From Micavibrio sp. UBA6147 (GTDB lineage: Bacteria; Pseudomonadota; Alphaproteobacteria; Micavibrionales; UBA1664): a DNA stretch of 64,000 bases. The stretch is taken from positions 310,001 to 374,000 of the forward strand of contig DIUX01000002.1 in the NCBI GenBank assembly GCA_002423185.1, given 5' to 3'. Under the pieces are notes generated by a model that searched no databases, was not told where the DNA came from, and saw nothing but the letters and a program-made list of their open reading frames with translations. This document shows, in pieces, positions 25,951 to 35,044 of this stretch. Numbering within the stretch: the stretch's first letter is position 1; each line of letters starts with the position of its first letter. The position numbers and the translations under genes are program-made.

Positions 25951-26850
25951 ATGCGTGACACCGACAATCTGGGCAGGAGTGTGGGATGCGCTTTGCTCGC
26001 CGCCTGTATGCTCTCTGTCATGAACGCCATTACCAAGATCCTCTCCGGCTATCTTGATCCGGTTGAGATTACCTTCTGGCGCAATGTTGTCGCTTTGCTC
26101 ATCCTCGTTCCCATTGTCATGCATATGAAACGGTCGCATTTGTTGCGTACCAATCGGTTTTGGGGACAACTCATGCGCGCCACAATCGGCACGATCGGCA
26201 TGGGCATGGCGGTATGGATGTTCTCGCTCCTGTCGCTCGCCGAAGGGGTCGCCATATCCTTTACCGCGCCACTCTTCGTGGTTTTGCTCGCCCGCCCTAT
26301 CCTCAAAGAACCCGTCGGGATTCACCGCATCAGTGCCGCCTTGATCGGGTTTTGCGGCGTTTTGGTCATTGCGCGCCCGTGGGACAGCCTGTCCATGGAT
26401 ACGCTCGGCATGACGGTCGGGCTGGTTTTTGCGGTGTTGAACGCGTCGGTTATTATGTCGCTGCGTTGGCTCGGCGAAACGGAATCGTCCGTGACCACAG
26501 TGTTTTATTTCTTGCTGTTCGGGTTGATCGGCACGGCATTTTTCATGCCGTTTGTCGGCACGCCGATTCCGTCCAATGATTGGTGGATGATTGCCGCGCT
26601 CGGCGTTGTCGGGTTGTTCTCGCTGATGCTCAAGACCGAGAGTTACCGTTGGGGCGCCGCCGCGCTCGTCGCGCCGCTCAGTTACAGCTTGCTGCTCTGG
26701 GCGATGATTTTTGACTGGCTATTATGGGACAAAGCCCCCGGCCAAAATGTCATTTGGGGTGCCAGCATCATTATCGGCAGCAACGGCTATATCCTGTGGC
26801 GCGAACACAGGCTCAACCGCCGCAGCAGCGTTATCCCCGTTGCAAATTAA
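25951..26850 (+). CDS. DMT-superfamily (EamA) inner-membrane transporter
   Basis: 299 aa, ten predicted membrane spans in two EamA repeats (about 8-140 and 155-285). The family marker PVEITFWRNVVALLILVP sits in repeat 1, and a second repeat ends with LVAPLSYSLLLWAMIFDWLLWDKAP. Members export small metabolites or amino acids; substrate not predictable. Its start is ~150 nt after ilvC with a hairpin between, so it is probably a separate unit. Confidence 0.85.
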   Translation: MRDTDNLGRSVGCALLAACMLSVMNAITKILSGYLDPVEITFWRNVVALLILVPIVMHMKRSHLLRTNRFWGQLMRATIGTIGMGMAVWMFSLLSLAEGVAISFTAPLFVVLLARPILKEPVGIHRISAALIGFCGVLVIARPWDSLSMDTLGMTVGLVFAVLNASVIMSLRWLGETESSVTTVFYFLLFGLIGTAFFMPFVGTPIPSNDWWMIAALGVVGLFSLMLKTESYRWGAAALVAPLSYSLLLWAMIFDWLLWDKAPGQNVIWGASIIIGSNGYILWREHRLNRRSSVIPVAN

Positions 26851-26880
26851 AATAGCGCAAATGAATGAAGCTAGGCTGAA

Positions 26881-27363
26881 CTAGAACAGCATCAACCCAC
26901 GGCTGGTGAATTGCCCAACCGCACGTTTGGTGTTCCAGTCCTTCAGGAACAACACGCCTTGTTGAGAACGCGTCACCATGTACAGGCGGTCAATCGTCGT
27001 GATGAATTTGCGTTTTTCGGTCGATGACAAGCGGTAAAAATTTGACCCGACTTCAAGGACACTGACGCCAAGGTCGTCATCAACATAAAATTTGTTCATC
27101 AATTCGGCGCGGCGATATGTTGCCACCAATTCACGCGGGGTTGTCTGGCCTGATGGATAAATCCATGGCTGAACTTTTGCCATCGGCATATGGGTCGTGT
27201 TGTATGGCTCGACATAGGGCTGGAAATCCAGTGTTTGCCAGTGGCGGTAACGCCAATCATAATACCATTCTTTGGTATCGGCCTGCACCGCACCGGCGCC
27301 GAATAAAACGCCGCCCGCAACACATAATCCCAACAAGGCACGCCGCACAAAAAGCTTTTTCAT
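26881..27363 (-). CDS. Secreted hypothetical protein
   Basis: 160 aa from the ATG at 27363, preferred because AGGA lies 9 nt upstream; a longer frame adds six residues. A clear Sec signal peptide (MKKLFVRRALLGLCVAGGV, then cleavage near AVQA). The mature part is rich in Trp and Tyr at its start (KEWYYDWRYRHWQTLDF) and contains no Cys. The C-terminal half is alpha/beta-like (VYDDDLGVSVLEVGSNFYRL region, then RKFITTIDRLYMVTR). No family recognised. It is convergent with the DMT gene and divergent from the FlgC-like gene. Confidence 0.6.
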   Translation of the reverse strand: MKKLFVRRALLGLCVAGGVLFGAGAVQADTKEWYYDWRYRHWQTLDFQPYVEPYNTTHMPMAKVQPWIYPSGQTTPRELVATYRRAELMNKFYVDDDLGVSVLEVGSNFYRLSSTEKRKFITTIDRLYMVTRSQQGVLFLKDWNTKRAVGQFTSRGLMLF

Positions 27364-27455
27364 CGTGGATATCCTGACCATAATATTCCTGCTATATTAC
27401 CCTAATCGCTGATCTATTAAAGCCCCATTAATAAAAAATAGTGTAAAATACAGTT

Positions 27456-27857
27456 ATGATCGACGCAATCACCACCGCCCTATCTGGCCTGTTGGCCAGC
27501 ACGAACAAAGCCGCCGCGGCATCGGGCAACATCGCCAATGCCAACACAACAGGGTCTTTGGCCGATAATGCCGCGAAAAAACCATATACGCCGGTTGATT
27601 CCGTCCAATCGTCAAGCGCGGGCGGCGGCGTTTCAACAACCATCGTCAACCGCACCCCGCCTTTTGTTCCGGCCTATGACCCGTCATCGCCCTTTGCTGA
27701 TGAAGGAGAGATTATCGGGTCGCCAAACATACGGCTGGAGGAAGAAGTTGTTACGCTCAAACAAGCGGAGTTGAGCTATAAAGCCAATCTCAAAGTCCTG
27801 CAAACAGCGTCCGACATGCAAGACGAACTCATCGACAGCATCAATACAAAAGCCTGA
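27456..27857 (+). CDS. FlgC-like flagellar rod protein (orphan)
   Basis: 133 aa, the usual FlgC length. The N-terminal rod motif is ALSGLLASTNKAAAASGNIANANTTG (about 8-33). The C-terminal motif is LEEEVVTLKQAELSYKANLKVLQTASDMQDELID (about 93-126), with the paired end helices of axial rod/hook proteins. The middle is shortened and Pro/Ser-rich. No other flagellar gene is in the window, so it stands outside an flg operon. It may be a displaced rod gene or a paralogue with another role. Start chosen at ATG 27456, with no strong ribosome site. Confidence 0.72.
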   Translation: MIDAITTALSGLLASTNKAAAASGNIANANTTGSLADNAAKKPYTPVDSVQSSSAGGGVSTTIVNRTPPFVPAYDPSSPFADEGEIIGSPNIRLEEEVVTLKQAELSYKANLKVLQTASDMQDELIDSINTKA

Positions 27858-27958
27858 TCAAGCGCCGCAACAAAATCCAAATGCCCTTCGTTTGTGGCTG
27901 TTAATACGCCGTATAATCCCTTATTCTGGGTGCGGCATAAGATAACAGGCTCTTTGGT

Positions 27959-30928
27959 ATGCAAGATTCCCACTCACAAGACACCCCGCCCGATGCACCG
28001 GCAGCATCCCCCGATGCGGCAACCAAAACAATGCCGCCGAAGAGCGAGCAAGGTCGGTCATTCTTTGCCTTATTGGTGAATTTCACCCTCATCAGCAGTA
28101 TGATCTTTTTCGCCATTACGGCGCTTGTCTTGATCCCCCTCTCCGACAAAGTGTTCCATGCCATCAGCGACCACAGCAGCGCCGCCCGATTTGGCGATGT
28201 CGAAAGCCGCACGGAATATTTCGTCTATCACGCCCTCGACCATATCCGCGCCTATGACAAAGCCCATCATGTTCTCAAGCGCGATCCGGATGGTGAGGCC
28301 GTTACCATCACCGTCACGATGACGAAGGATGATATACGCTTTGCCACCGATGCGATGCTTTCGGCCTCGATCAAGCCCCATATCGAGGCGCACGCCGCTT
28401 TGTACCGCACATCAAGCCCACCGCATATCGTGACCTTGGCGACGATCGAGGCCAAGGATTATATGCTGGTTTCCATGCCCGACCTTGGCTCATCCCCTGA
28501 AATTAATCGCTTCTATATTCGTATCTTGCTTGAGCCGCACCGCCAGATTCTCGGCCACAAGCCGGTTTTCGACGAAGAGTGGATGGGAATGCAAAGCGCC
28601 CATGGGAGCCTGTCCTACGGCCACAAGCCACCTCAAGACGTCACGATCTATACGCGCGTTTTTTCCGAATTCGGCCTGACGGTTCAATATTCATCGGGCA
28701 ACGATGATTGGCTTCTTGCGCAACAAAACCAGACCACGCGCATGTTTGCCGCGTGGCTGTTCGTGGCGGCGTTGTTGTCTTTTGTCACCATGCTCTTGCT
28801 CGGCAGCGGCGGCTTGGTGCGCACTTACAGGGAATTGGAACAAGCCCGCAAAATGATGCGCCACCGCGAACAACGCCTGCGCAACATCATTGAAAACGCC
28901 GCCGACGGCATGATCACCATCTCGCAAGAAGGCTATGTCACAAGTTTTAACCCCGCCAGCGAACGGATCTTTGGTTATAAGGCGGGCGAAATACTCGGGC
29001 GCAACATCAATACTTTGATGGATGACGAACACGCCGACCGCCACAACAAGGCGATGCAGCGCTATCTGGACAAGGACAAAAAAGAACTGATCGGCAAAAC
29101 CCTGCAACTCGAAGGCCGCCACAAAGATGGGCATAACATCCCCATCGAATTATCCATCAGCGAATATAATTTCGATGGCGTCGTAACATTTTCCGCCATC
29201 ATTCGCGACATCACGGAACGCAAACAAGCCCAGGAAGACATCGAACGCTCCCGCAATTTCTTACGCCTTGTCATGGACAACGTGCCCGATATGGTGTTTG
29301 TGAAAGACGAAGAATTCCGCATTGTCGAGGCCAATCCCGAATTTTTGAAAATATATCCGCCGAAAGATCGCGCCTCGATTTTAGGGACAACAACCATCGA
29401 AAAATTCCCCAAGGAACAAGCCGATCTTTTCGTCGCGGAAGACCGCAAAGCCCTGAATAGCGGCTATAGCGAGATTTTCGAAGACATCACCTTTTACGAC
29501 GGCACCAAAAAAACCCTCTACAGCAAAAAAATCGGTTTCATCGACCAACAGGGCAAACGCTATCTGATCGGTCTGTCCCGCGACGTGACGCGCGAAAAGC
29601 AAGAACAACAATTGCTGGAGAGCCTGTACGTCATTTCACACAGCCGCCATTTAATTCTCAAAGACAAAATCACCCACACATTGGCACAGACCGCTCATTA
29701 TCTGGATATGCCCAGCGCGTTTTTCGCGGTTGTCAAAGGCGAGCGCATGGTGGTTCAAGACCGCGCCGGAGAACAAACCCCGCTGCCCACCGATATCGGC
29801 GCCGCCGAAGACTTCTTTGCGATGCGTGATGCCTATCTCGCCACAGGGCGTGCTGTGTCTTCGTTCACCGACAATTTCGGCACGGCTTTTTGTGGCCTCA
29901 CTGGCGCTAAAACTTTCATCAAATCTCCTATTTTCGCGAATGAGGAGATGCACGGCATGATCTGTTTTTACTCACCCCGTACGCGTACAGCCTTTACCGA
30001 ACGTGAGGAATCCTTCGTGTCGTTGGTCACGCAATGGATCGGCCTTGAAATATCCGAAGACCAAAACATCGAAAAACTCAAAGACTATAACCGCCGCTTG
30101 ATCGACAGCAACCAAGAACTCGACGACTTCGCCTATATCGCCTCCCACGACCTCAAGGAACCCTTGCGCGGCATGTCAAATTTTGCGCAATTCCTGAAGG
30201 AAGATTACGGTGATAAATTTGACGGCGAAGGCCTGTTCATGGTCGAAACACTTGGTAAACTCTCAAAGCGTCTTGAAATCCTGATCGATTCTTTGTGGCA
30301 ATATTCGCGCTTAGGACGGACAGAACTCGCCAGACAAAACACCGATATCGGCGCCCTCATTCGCGACACGGTCGATGTGATGCAGATCGAAATCACACAG
30401 GCCAAAGGCGTTATCACAATCCAGCAAGACCCGCCTTTGCCCACGATTTATTGCGACCCCGTACGTGTGGCGGAAATCTTCCGCAACCTTATTGTCAACG
30501 CGTTGAAATATAACGACAACGACACAAAAACCATTGAAATCGGCGGGTATATGAGCCACGATACGCACGACACACGACACGGGCATGACAACATCCCCTC
30601 TTCTGCCGCGCCTGTTCCTCCCGAGGCGGCTTTTGCTCAGGAAGGTGAGAATATCGGCGAGTTTGTCTTTTTTGTCCGCGATAACGGAATCGGCATCCAC
30701 CCCGACCACCATGATCTTGTTTTCAAAATCTTCAAACGCCTGCACCAACGCGATGCCTATGGCGGCGGCACGGGATCAGGCCTGACCATCATTCAAAAAA
30801 TCATTAAAAAGCATCATGGAAAAATCTGGCTGGACTCAGACGGCAAAACAGGCACAACCGTGTTTTTCACCCTCTCCGGCCAAGAAGAAGCCCTCCAGCG
30901 CCGCGCCGAAGAGCCCACCACGCCTTAG
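27959..30928 (+). CDS. Multidomain sensor histidine kinase (PAS-PAS-GAF-HisKA-HATPase)
   Basis: 989 aa inner-membrane kinase. TM1 at about 40-62 and TM2 at about 258-280 enclose a periplasmic sensor of ~195 residues. A coiled linker follows (LEQARKMMRHREQRLRNII), then PAS1 (about 305-420: GMITISQEGYVTSFNPASERIFGY), PAS2 (about 430-545: MVFVKDEEFRIVEANPEF), a GAF-like domain (about 560-700) and HisKA with phospho-acceptor His730 in DDFAYIASHDLKEPL, the cyanobacterial-phytochrome style of HisKA. The ATPase has the N box NALKYNDND, G1 DNGIGI and G2 GGTGSGL. No receiver domain is attached and no regulator is adjacent. Ligand unknown. Confidence 0.93.
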   Translation: MQDSHSQDTPPDAPAASPDAATKTMPPKSEQGRSFFALLVNFTLISSMIFFAITALVLIPLSDKVFHAISDHSSAARFGDVESRTEYFVYHALDHIRAYDKAHHVLKRDPDGEAVTITVTMTKDDIRFATDAMLSASIKPHIEAHAALYRTSSPPHIVTLATIEAKDYMLVSMPDLGSSPEINRFYIRILLEPHRQILGHKPVFDEEWMGMQSAHGSLSYGHKPPQDVTIYTRVFSEFGLTVQYSSGNDDWLLAQQNQTTRMFAAWLFVAALLSFVTMLLLGSGGLVRTYRELEQARKMMRHREQRLRNIIENAADGMITISQEGYVTSFNPASERIFGYKAGEILGRNINTLMDDEHADRHNKAMQRYLDKDKKELIGKTLQLEGRHKDGHNIPIELSISEYNFDGVVTFSAIIRDITERKQAQEDIERSRNFLRLVMDNVPDMVFVKDEEFRIVEANPEFLKIYPPKDRASILGTTTIEKFPKEQADLFVAEDRKALNSGYSEIFEDITFYDGTKKTLYSKKIGFIDQQGKRYLIGLSRDVTREKQEQQLLESLYVISHSRHLILKDKITHTLAQTAHYLDMPSAFFAVVKGERMVVQDRAGEQTPLPTDIGAAEDFFAMRDAYLATGRAVSSFTDNFGTAFCGLTGAKTFIKSPIFANEEMHGMICFYSPRTRTAFTEREESFVSLVTQWIGLEISEDQNIEKLKDYNRRLIDSNQELDDFAYIASHDLKEPLRGMSNFAQFLKEDYGDKFDGEGLFMVETLGKLSKRLEILIDSLWQYSRLGRTELARQNTDIGALIRDTVDVMQIEITQAKGVITIQQDPPLPTIYCDPVRVAEIFRNLIVNALKYNDNDTKTIEIGGYMSHDTHDTRHGHDNIPSSAAPVPPEAAFAQEGENIGEFVFFVRDNGIGIHPDHHDLVFKIFKRLHQRDAYGGGTGSGLTIIQKIIKKHHGKIWLDSDGKTGTTVFFTLSGQEEALQRRAEEPTTP

Positions 30929-31054
30929 ACCACAGCGCCCACCACAGCGCAAAGCATGAATGACGGCACAGAAGATGGGCATGAATGAGGGTTAAGCAAC
31001 AGCGGTGACGAAAAACCACCCCCGCCGTTTAAAGCGCGTAACTCGCCGCCTTAC

Positions 31055-31099
31055 TTACGCCGCGTCGTCTTACGTGGCATCGTCTTACGCGGCGTCGTT
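31055..31099. repeat. 15-bp tandem repeat, 3 copies, at the diguanylate-cyclase stop codon
   Basis: TTACGCCGCGTCGTC, TTACGTGGCATCGTC and TTACGCGGCGTCGTT lie head to tail. The last copy contains the TAA stop of the minus-strand cyclase gene. Each further copy repeats an in-frame TAA, so the protein end would be unaffected by copy number. Confidence 0.85.
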
Positions 31100-32650
31100 T
31101 TCCTTGATGACAAAGGTGTTCTTGCCGGAATGTTTCGCCTCGTAACAGGCCTTGTCTGCCCGCTCCATCCAGTGATCCATACTGTCCAGATTGTCGCGCA
31201 GCGAAGCAATGCCGATACTGGCGCTGATCCTGACTTGTTTTTGCCCGATGGTAATCGGCTCGGCAAGACATTCCAAAATATGGGCCGCCTTCTCGGTTTG
31301 ATATTCCCGATCCGCCATATCGCGGAAAATAATCGCAAATTCATCACCGCCCAAACGCGCAACAACGTCAAAATTATTGCGGGCGGCCTCCTTCAACCGT
31401 TTGCCGACAACGACCAGTGCCTCGTCCCCCGCCGCATGGCCGTGCTGGTCGTTCACAGGCTTAAACCCGTCAAGATCAAGCATCAAAAGCGTCGCCGATG
31501 TGTTCTCGCGCTGCGCCCATATTTCGCGCAATTGTTCAATGAAATAGCGGCGATTGGCAATACCGGTCAACCCGTCATGATAGGCCATATGGCGCATTTT
31601 TTCCCGCTCTTGGATCGAACTCATCATCGCGTTAAACGACGCGGCAAGCCTGAGATACTCCGTATCGGTTGAGTTTCCACTGGTCTTGATGCGGTAAGCA
31701 AGGTTGCCTTCTTCGGAGGCTTGAATCGCCTTCGATATCTCATTGATCGGCACAGTAATTTTTTGGCCGATGAAATAGGCCGCAAGCATCGCAATCGAGA
31801 TCAACATCGCCGATGCAATCAATGTGGCACTGCGGGAATCCGCGAGAATTTTTTGTGTTTCGTCATTATTCTTTTGCAACACGACAAAGAATTTTTTGCT
31901 GGGGTCGAGTGACGAAATTTCCTGAACAAAGGATACGCGTGTATTGTCTTTGAATACTTGGGTCGTGCGCCCACGGTCGGCGCGCAAAGCCTCGACAATA
32001 TGTTGGGCGTGCCCTTTCGGCGCATCAGAGATAATCACGGAGTATTCCTGTCCCTTACTGTCGTCATTCATGATGAAAAACAAGTTTGTTAAAGACAGGC
32101 TCTCGATATCCCGCGCCATTTCTGCATCAAATTTTGACGCCAAAACGATGTAGCCCTGTTTTTTACCACTGACCACCGCGGTAATGTTCGCTTGGTAAAC
32201 GGAATACCCCGCCGCGATCGTGCCGTCATAGCCTTCGCTCTCCAGCCTCTTACTGAAGGACATGAGCTTTTCAGAAAATTCATCAATTTCGGTTGGGGTC
32301 GCACTCCCCGCAATCGTGAGGATATGCCCCTCCTCATCAAGAACCACGCCGATATTCGCGCCGATTCTTTGGCGGTTCCGCTCTAAAATCTCATCAAGCG
32401 TTGCCCTGTCTTCCGCGGCTAACGCCTTCTTAAACTGGGCATCGGCAGCCACCAATTCCGCAGTTTGCGCCAAACTATCCACGCGCGCCGATAATTGACG
32501 GTGAAAAATGCGCACGCTTTGTTGAAGCTGGCGGTCGAATAATGCGTTTTGCTGGAGCCTATGCAACATATCAAGAACATAAAAGCTAACGCCCTGCGAC
32601 ATGATGATAAGCAACAAAAAAGAGAACAGGATTTTTGTGCGAATACTCAT
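31085..32650 (-). CDS. Membrane-bound diguanylate cyclase (GGDEF)
   Basis: 521 aa from the ATG at 32650, chosen because AGGACA precedes it; a longer frame would run into the zur gene. TM1 (about 7-27), an extracytoplasmic sensor of ~250 residues, TM2 (about 275-297: ATLIASAMLISIAMLAAYFIG), HAMP (ITVPINEISKAIQASEEGNLAYRI), then the GGDEF domain with active site RLGGDEFAIIF. The RxxD inhibitory site expected five residues before GGDEF is replaced (NNFD), so product inhibition may be lost. No EAL domain. It makes cyclic di-GMP, which often controls pili and motility. It lies 80 nt after zur on the same strand. Confidence 0.93.
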   Translation of the reverse strand: MSIRTKILFSFLLLIIMSQGVSFYVLDMLHRLQQNALFDRQLQQSVRIFHRQLSARVDSLAQTAELVAADAQFKKALAAEDRATLDEILERNRQRIGANIGVVLDEEGHILTIAGSATPTEIDEFSEKLMSFSKRLESEGYDGTIAAGYSVYQANITAVVSGKKQGYIVLASKFDAEMARDIESLSLTNLFFIMNDDSKGQEYSVIISDAPKGHAQHIVEALRADRGRTTQVFKDNTRVSFVQEISSLDPSKKFFVVLQKNNDETQKILADSRSATLIASAMLISIAMLAAYFIGQKITVPINEISKAIQASEEGNLAYRIKTSGNSTDTEYLRLAASFNAMMSSIQEREKMRHMAYHDGLTGIANRRYFIEQLREIWAQRENTSATLLMLDLDGFKPVNDQHGHAAGDEALVVVGKRLKEAARNNFDVVARLGGDEFAIIFRDMADREYQTEKAAHILECLAEPITIGQKQVRISASIGIASLRDNLDSMDHWMERADKACYEAKHSGKNTFVIKENDAA

Positions 32651-32730
32651 GGCTGTGTCCTGTCTATAAAGGATGTGGGAGCGAGCCTTGAAAAGCTGGC
32701 TGCAATAAAAGAGGTAAAATATAGCCTGTT

Positions 32731-33177
32731 TCAGGGGTTTAGGCAATCCCTGCACCGCCCGTGAATTTCGGCGCTCCACCCGCTCACGACAAACCCTTCT
32801 GCGCGGGTTCGCGCCATAAGGTCGGCCGGCAAGTGGCATAAATGCGTTTCAATTGCCTTGCCGCACACATCACAAATCATAAACTGGCTGCCCTCATGGC
32901 GGTGGTCAGCGTAACATATAACATAGGCGTTGAGGCTCTCAATCCGGTGCATAAAGCCATGCTGCTCAAAAAATTCTATCGCGCGGTAAGCCGTCGGCGG
33001 CTTTGGATTGTCTAAACGCTCGCCAAGGCGCGCCAAAATATCATAAGCGCCAATGGGCTTGTCACTCGCCGCAACGATTTCCAGCACATGACGGCGCGGG
33101 TCTGTGAAGCGCATCCCCTCCTTGGTGCAATAAGCCTCGACCACCTGCACCAATTTTTTGACATCTTGCTTATTCAT
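32731..33177 (-). CDS. zur: Zinc uptake regulator, Fur family
   Basis: 148 aa. Zinc-responsive repressor. The DNA-binding winged helix spans ~1-85 (FTDPRRHVLEIVAASDKPIGAYDIL..., PPTAYRAIEFFEQHGFMHRI). The structural zinc site is given by CDVCGK and the late CRDC pair, and HRHEGSQFMIC carries the regulatory His residues. CDVC plus the late CRDC and the operon favour Zur over Fur. It overlaps the DUF3299 gene by 4 nt and is co-transcribed with a His-rich ABC permease. A Zur-box-like palindrome lies at the operon start (35767-35781), implying autoregulation. Confidence 0.9.
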   Translation of the reverse strand: MNKQDVKKLVQVVEAYCTKEGMRFTDPRRHVLEIVAASDKPIGAYDILARLGERLDNPKPPTAYRAIEFFEQHGFMHRIESLNAYVICYADHRHEGSQFMICDVCGKAIETHLCHLPADLMARTRAEGFVVSGWSAEIHGRCRDCLNP

Positions 33178-33758
33178 TCGGCTAACCTTGCCTCCTTCAA
33201 CCTGTAAAAGACATTGAACGCATCGTCACGCGATACAAGTTCAAGCCGTCCCCGCAAGTTTACTGGATCATAGACAAATGGCAATGGCTCGGCGGCGCTT
33301 ACCTCAATCACCATCGCCGGCCCGACATGATAGTGATAGGGACATGTCGCCGGAAACGGCCCGAACAGGAACTGCGCCTGTTTTTCCGCCGCATCAAGGG
33401 GGAACATATAGCCCTGCATCAAGACCTCTTGGCCATCCAGCGCCAAAACATCGGCGGGAAAATCCGGCCGCACGCCGGCTATATCCATGCCTTCGGCGTT
33501 TTTCTCCTCATACGAAATTTCCGTTGTTCGCGCCAGAGTTTCCCACGCAAGCCCGCCTTCCGGCGTTTTTGAAAATTCGGGGATATACGGCACCAGATAC
33601 GTTGTCGAAAATGTTTCTTCGGTATAATTCAACTCTTGCAAGGCACCGGCAGTGCGCGGATTCACCAGCACCGCCAAGGCCACAATGCACAGCACGCAAG
33701 GCACGCACAACAAACAGCCCCAAAACCGATGAAACCGAAAAGACGCGCTCATTGCCAT
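33174..33758 (-). CDS. DUF3299 exported protein of the zinc operon
   Basis: 194 aa. The start is ATG 33758, which overlaps the permease stop (TAATG). A signal peptide or single anchor lies at about 10-35 (GCLLCVPCVLCIVALAVLVN). The body matches DUF3299: DVLALDGQEVLMQGYMFPLDAAEKQAQFLFGPFPATCPYHYHVGPAMVIEV. The CPYHYH motif with Cys and two His looks metal-binding. The family often accompanies FtsX-like ABC genes and Zur; periplasmic metal handling is inferred. Confidence 0.8.
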   Translation of the reverse strand: MAMSASFRFHRFWGCLLCVPCVLCIVALAVLVNPRTAGALQELNYTEETFSTTYLVPYIPEFSKTPEGGLAWETLARTTEISYEEKNAEGMDIAGVRPDFPADVLALDGQEVLMQGYMFPLDAAEKQAQFLFGPFPATCPYHYHVGPAMVIEVSAAEPLPFVYDPVNLRGRLELVSRDDAFNVFYRLKEARLAE

Positions 33759-35044
33759 TATGCCCTTATCAATTGTTTTACAATACTCGTTTTCGCACAG
33801 CGCAAAGCGGGAATCAATGCTGCCAAAACGCCGACAACCACAACAGCCCCGCAAACCAATAATATGTGTAGTGCGCCCTGCGCCAATAATGGCCCTACAT
33901 GCGCACCGCTGTCCTGAAGCGGCTTAATCACCCGTATAAGAATCGCAAAACCCGCCGCCCCAAACACCACGCCGCATACCGCACCGGCGAAAGCGAGCAA
34001 CGCCCCTTCCGCCGCCACCAACCCAAAAATCCGAAGCGGCGTGTAACCCAAAGCCCGCAGCACCGCAATATCGCCCGCGCGTTGCTCAAGCCCTGATGCC
34101 AGACCGGCGAAAATTCCGAACGCCGCCACGACAATCAAAAACCCCGACAGCACCGCGCCACTCATCCGCCCCACACCAAACACCGCCCCCAGCCGCGCCA
34201 TTTCAAGCGCCGGATGCGCCGCCAGAAAACCCGTATCACGGTTCAATTGACGCGGCAAATTCATCATCGCCGCAGGCGAACGGACGCCCAACAAAATCGC
34301 CGTGATTTCTGGTTTAGCCGCCGCCGCATGATCATGGCTATGGCTGTGCTCATGGTCATGATCGTCCCCATGCTCATGATGCTCATGCTGGTCTGGCTGC
34401 CCATGCCCTGCGCCCTGCGCCTCACTCTGCCCATGGATCATCCACACACTCTCAACCGACGTCAAAATCAAGCGATCAAGCACTGTCCCGCTGCGCGCCA
34501 ATCGTCCTGTTACGGTGTACGGGCTGGACTCATGCACATGCCCATCCCCGCCCGTTCCATGACCACTCAAGCCATGCGCCCCGACAAATCTTTCCCCAAG
34601 CTGAAGCGGCACATCCGCCCCGACCACGGCTTCGAACGGAGCATTCCATACATCCCCCGTCTCCAAAGCCGCCCCGTAATGCCGCATATAATCCGGCGTT
34701 GTTCCGACAATCCGGAACGCGTGCCAGCGGTCGCCAAGCGCCAGCGGAATCGCAAAGCGAAACTGCGGGTCTTTGAGAAGCTTTTGCGCCTGCGCAAAGT
34801 CGATATTTCCGGTCGGAACATCGACATGATAGACCGAGGATAAAACGAGTTGGAGTGGACTCCCCTTCGCCCCCACGACAAGGTCAATGCCCTTGGCATC
34901 GCTGGAAAGCCGCCCGCCGACATGGTGGGTAAACAAGATCACGACCACAATCAACATCACGCCAAACGCCGCCAAAAGAAGCGACAGCAGGTTCAATGGC
35001 CAACGCGCCAAAAGCGCAGACAATACATAAGAACGGTCGGTCAT
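33758..35044 (-). CDS. FtsX-like ABC permease with His-rich loop
   Basis: 428 aa inner-membrane permease of the MacB/LolE superfamily. TM1 at about 18-38 is followed by DLVVGAKGSPLQLVLSSVYH, the typical opening of this subclass. A large periplasmic domain follows, then three C-terminal spans. Residues 213-239 form a His/Asp/Glu-rich stretch with more than ten His, and a second His cluster lies near 157-171; both are candidate zinc-binding segments. The gene overlaps the upstream ATPase gene by 4 nt and the DUF3299 gene by 1 nt. Most of the family moves lipoproteins or acts mechanically, so metal transport itself is not assured. Confidence 0.85.
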   Translation of the reverse strand: MTDRSYVLSALLARWPLNLLSLLLAAFGVMLIVVVILFTHHVGGRLSSDAKGIDLVVGAKGSPLQLVLSSVYHVDVPTGNIDFAQAQKLLKDPQFRFAIPLALGDRWHAFRIVGTTPDYMRHYGAALETGDVWNAPFEAVVGADVPLQLGERFVGAHGLSGHGTGGDGHVHESSPYTVTGRLARSGTVLDRLILTSVESVWMIHGQSEAQGAGHGQPDQHEHHEHGDDHDHEHSHSHDHAAAAKPEITAILLGVRSPAAMMNLPRQLNRDTGFLAAHPALEMARLGAVFGVGRMSGAVLSGFLIVVAAFGIFAGLASGLEQRAGDIAVLRALGYTPLRIFGLVAAEGALLAFAGAVCGVVFGAAGFAILIRVIKPLQDSGAHVGPLLAQGALHILLVCGAVVVVGVLAALIPALRCAKTSIVKQLIRA

